Made by a program: the position numbers and the translations under genes
In this document: in pieces, positions 4,399 to 5,617 of the stretch
Numbering within the stretch: the first letter of the stretch is position 1
How the letters are laid out: each line of letters opens with the position of its first letter
Notes under the pieces: model-generated
What the model saw: only the letters and a program-made list of their open reading frames with translations
The model's database searches: none
Told to the model about the DNA's origin: nothing
From: Candidatus Gottesmanbacteria bacterium
GTDB taxonomy: Bacteria; Patescibacteriota; Microgenomatia; 2-02-FULL-39-11
Direction: 5' to 3'
Length of the DNA: 5,617 bases
NCBI GenBank assembly: GCA_016218275.1
Contig: JACREK010000063.1
Location: 1 to 5,617 of the forward strand

Positions 4399-5001
4399 TC
4401 AAACTATATCACCCTTATCTATTTTTATAGCGCCCTGCCTGATAGTTTTCCAATGTATAAGCGAACAATCAACTACAGTTGAAACATTGCCTGTTTTACA
4501 TTCCCCAGATATTACACCGTCTGCTAATTTAACAAGTTCTTCGTCAAGCTCGGCATATGAATATGGAGTAGGCTGTCCGTGAAAGTTGGCAGAAGGGCCT
4601 AAAATCGGTACCCCTACACCTTTAATCAGTGCCAAAGCTGTTTCATGATTTGGCATCCGCACCCCAAGATTTTTACCATTGCCCCGCACGAGGGGAGGAA
4701 CTAAATCTTTTCGGCAGGGATAAATTACAGTCAGTGCACCCGGCCAATATCTGCCCATCAAATGTCGCACATTAGTAGGAAGAGGGGAGAGTAAATATTT
4801 TTGCGCCATCCCAATAGAATCTACCAGTACAGGAGTTGCTTGTGAAACGGGCCTTTTTCTTATTTTAAATAATCTTGCAACAGCAATACTGTCATCCATC
4901 CTGCATCCGATTCCAAAAGCAGTATCGGTAGGATAAATTACTATCCCGCCCTGTTTTAAAATCTTTATCGCTTCCGTCAATTCTATCATCAATTCTATCA
5001 T
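4399..5001 (-). CDS. tsaC: L-threonylcarbamoyladenylate synthase (TsaC/YrdC/Sua5 family)
   Basis: 200-residue cytoplasmic enzyme that makes threonylcarbamoyl-AMP from threonine, bicarbonate and ATP, the first step of t6A37 synthesis. The YrdC fold is complete: YPTDTAFGIGC (23-33), the basic KIRKRP nucleotide-binding motif (46-51), RYWPGALTVIYP (84-95), VRMPNH (114-119), GPSANFHGQPTP (135-146), STVVDCS and the IRQGAI end motif (about 187-192). There is no C-terminal Sua5 extension, so this is the short TsaC-type form. The first ATG is chosen because AAGGA lies eight bases upstream; a second in-frame ATG four codons on arises from a 12-bp tandem duplication. It lies 25 bp after tsaE and 37 bp before tsaB on the same strand, in one presumptive operon. 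Some members act on free nucleotide signals or maturation factors, but the neighbours make tRNA modification by far the best call. Confidence 0.95.
   Translation of the reverse strand: MIELMIELTEAIKILKQGGIVIYPTDTAFGIGCRMDDSIAVARLFKIRKRPVSQATPVLVDSIGMAQKYLLSPLPTNVRHLMGRYWPGALTVIYPCRKDLVPPLVRGNGKNLGVRMPNHETALALIKGVGVPILGPSANFHGQPTPYSYAELDEELVKLADGVISGECKTGNVSTVVDCSLIHWKTIRQGAIKIDKGDIV
4978..5001 (-). repeat. 12-bp perfect tandem duplication at the tsaC start codon
   Basis: ATGATAGAATTG occurs twice back to back on the minus strand (5001-4990 and 4989-4978), giving the N-terminus MIEL-MIEL. Both copies contain a potential start codon in frame. Only the first is correctly spaced from AAGGA at 5010-5014. 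Confidence 0.85.
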
Positions 5002-5009
5002 ATAGTTAA

Positions 5010-5014
5010 TCCTT
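5010..5014 (-). promoter_or_regulatory. Ribosome-binding site of tsaC
   Basis: AAGGA on the minus strand (within AGGTGAAGGA, 5010-5019) is eight bases from the first ATG and twenty from the second, which decides the start. It begins six bases after the 30-bp palindrome. Confidence 0.6.
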
Positions 5015-5019
5015 CACCT

Positions 5020-5049
5020 ACCAAACTCATGCTATAGCATGAGTTTGGT
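5020..5049. repeat. 30-bp perfect palindrome across the tsaE stop codon
   Basis: Arms ACCAAACTCATGC (5020-5032) and the exact complement (5037-5049) enclose TATA, itself self-complementary, so all 30 bp are palindromic. It encodes the last seven TsaE residues (about DQTHAIA) and the TGA stop, then runs into the tsaC leader just before its ribosome-binding site. Transcribed, it would give a 13-bp stem with a 4-nt loop. No T-run follows on either side, which argues against an intrinsic terminator. Candidates are an mRNA-processing or coupling hairpin, a protein-binding site, or an inserted palindromic element. Confidence 0.8.
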
Positions 5050-5467
5050 CAATGATTATTGATATTGACTGATCTGACAAGGTTTTTAAACTTATATCTA
5101 TCCGTTTTTGTGGCAGATGTTTGTCTAACTTTTCCGCCCATTCTATAGCAACAATCGTATTAAGTCTATACATGGATTCAAAAAATTCTAACTTTTGTAT
5201 CTCTTTTGTATTTGTCATTCTATATAGATCAACATGCAAAAATCTTTTTATTTTTTGATGATCCAGTTGATAATGTCGCACAATTATGAAAGTAGGAGAG
5301 AGAACTCTTTTCCCCGGCAAAAAATAATTTATCAGTCCAGAAACAAACACCGTCTTGCCTGCACCTAAATCTCCATATAAACATATCACTTCCCCACCCT
5401 TAAGTTGTGAGGCAATTTTTCGAGCAATGTCTTTAGTTTGTGATGGACTTTTGGAAATGTAATCCAT
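5027..5467 (-). CDS. tsaE: t6A-biosynthesis ATPase TsaE (YjeE family)
   Basis: 146-residue P-loop ATPase that binds the TsaB-TsaD heterodimer and uses ATP to reset it during t6A37 synthesis. Walker A is GDLGAGKT (32-39, with K38 and T39), followed by the family's SPTF (57-60), the HVDLYR strand (78-83) and IEWAEK (108-113). Length is typical. The ATG at 5465-5467 gives the usual N-terminal stretch leading to LKGGEVICLYG; an AGGA lies about 13 bases upstream, a loose spacing. First gene of the tsaE-tsaC-tsaB group, with 25 bp to tsaC. The final seven codons and stop lie within a perfect palindrome, so the extreme C-terminus may have been remodelled by it. tsaD, the catalytic subunit, is not in this window. 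Confidence 0.95.
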   Translation of the reverse strand: MDYISKSPSQTKDIARKIASQLKGGEVICLYGDLGAGKTVFVSGLINYFLPGKRVLSPTFIIVRHYQLDHQKIKRFLHVDLYRMTNTKEIQKLEFFESMYRLNTIVAIEWAEKLDKHLPQKRIDISLKTLSDQSISIIIDQTHAIA

Positions 5468-5500
5468 TGATAAAAATAAATCCTAAATCCGAATATCGAA

Positions 5501-5529
5501 ATCACAAACAATATCTAAATGACAGTCAA
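5501..5529 (-). promoter_or_regulatory. Candidate promoter of the tsaE-tsaC-tsaB operon
   Basis: On the minus strand TTGACT (5524-5529, 5 of 6 to the -35 consensus) is followed after 17 bp by TGTGAT (5501-5506, 4 of 6 to the -10 consensus), giving a leader of about 25-30 nt before the tsaE ATG. The -35 box lies two bases from the edge of the hairpin repeat at 5532. Confidence 0.3.
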
Positions 5530-5531
5530 CC

Positions 5532-5602
5532 TGTCATCCCGACCAAAGTGGAGGGATCTCTAAAAATATTTAGAGAGATTCCTCGACAAGCTCGGAATGA
5601 CA
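5532..5602. repeat. Dispersed hairpin repeat, copy 3 (intergenic)
   Basis: 71-bp element with ends TGTCATCCCGA and TCGGAATGACA, and inner arms GAGGGATCTCTAAA / TTTAGAGAGATTCCTC that pair almost throughout around a short AT loop. It is the cleanest copy in the window and the reference for recognizing copies 1 and 2. It has no open frame or transposase and would have to be moved, if at all, by proteins encoded elsewhere. The remainder of 5468-5617 holds only the candidate tsaE promoter and leader. Confidence 0.9.
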
Positions 5603-5617
5603 CAAAGTGTCAATTTA

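Noticed and set aside
5027..5029. Recoded TGA (glycine) as in some Candidate Phyla Radiation lineages
   Set aside because: tsaE and tsaC end naturally at TGA at the expected family lengths and no gene contains an internal TGA, so the standard bacterial code suffices.
1..5617. CRISPR array or tandem-repeat locus
   Set aside because: Repeats are dispersed hairpins without regular spacing or spacers, and no cas-like gene is present.

Overview
The window is about 40% GC by eye, has compact genes using the standard code, and carries a high density of short palindromic repeats both between and inside genes. The motifs TGTCATCCCGA...TCGGAATGACA, TGTCATTGCGAG...CTCGCAATGACA and CCTGCCTGCCGGCAGG, together with the small proteins and a half-length TsaB, suggest a Candidate Phyla Radiation (Patescibacteria) genome, most likely Microgenomates-like. 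That assignment is inference from style; no rRNA or other marker gene is present.

Layout. Positions 1-226 hold no gene: a left-truncated dispersed hairpin repeat (1-107) and a second inverted repeat (124-166). Positions 227-878 (minus strand) hold a two-gene toxin-antitoxin operon, mntA (nucleotidyltransferase antitoxin) followed by hepT (HEPN RNase toxin), overlapping by 8 bp and bracketed by an imperfect ~21-bp direct repeat. Positions 1014-2558 (plus strand) encode a large polytopic membrane protein whose reading frame contains a complete 93-bp copy of the dispersed hairpin repeat. It converges on, and overlaps by 38 bp, a secreted subtilisin-like S8 protease (3816-2521, minus). A repeat of a related family lies at 3909-3999. 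Positions 5467-4041 (minus strand) hold tsaE-tsaC-tsaB, three of the four bacterial genes for t6A37 tRNA modification; tsaD is not in the window. Another dispersed hairpin lies at 5532-5602 upstream of tsaE.

How it fits together. TsaC makes threonylcarbamoyl-AMP, and TsaB with TsaE supports the TsaD-dependent transfer to tRNA A37; their clustering indicates one transcript. TsaB here stops after the N-terminal lobe. Both junctions of this operon carry AT-rich palindromes: a perfect 30-bp one between tsaE and tsaC, and a 24-bp near-perfect one between tsaC and tsaB. MntA is expected to silence HepT by AMPylating the tyrosine of its R-x4-H-x-Y motif.

The most notable theme is repeat invasion of coding sequence without loss of frame: 31 codons in the membrane protein and about 7 codons at the HepT N-terminus come from palindromic repeats. 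I see no wholly new multi-gene system. The repeat-to-peptide insertions, the modular repeats and the palindromes at the t6A gene junctions are the best leads.
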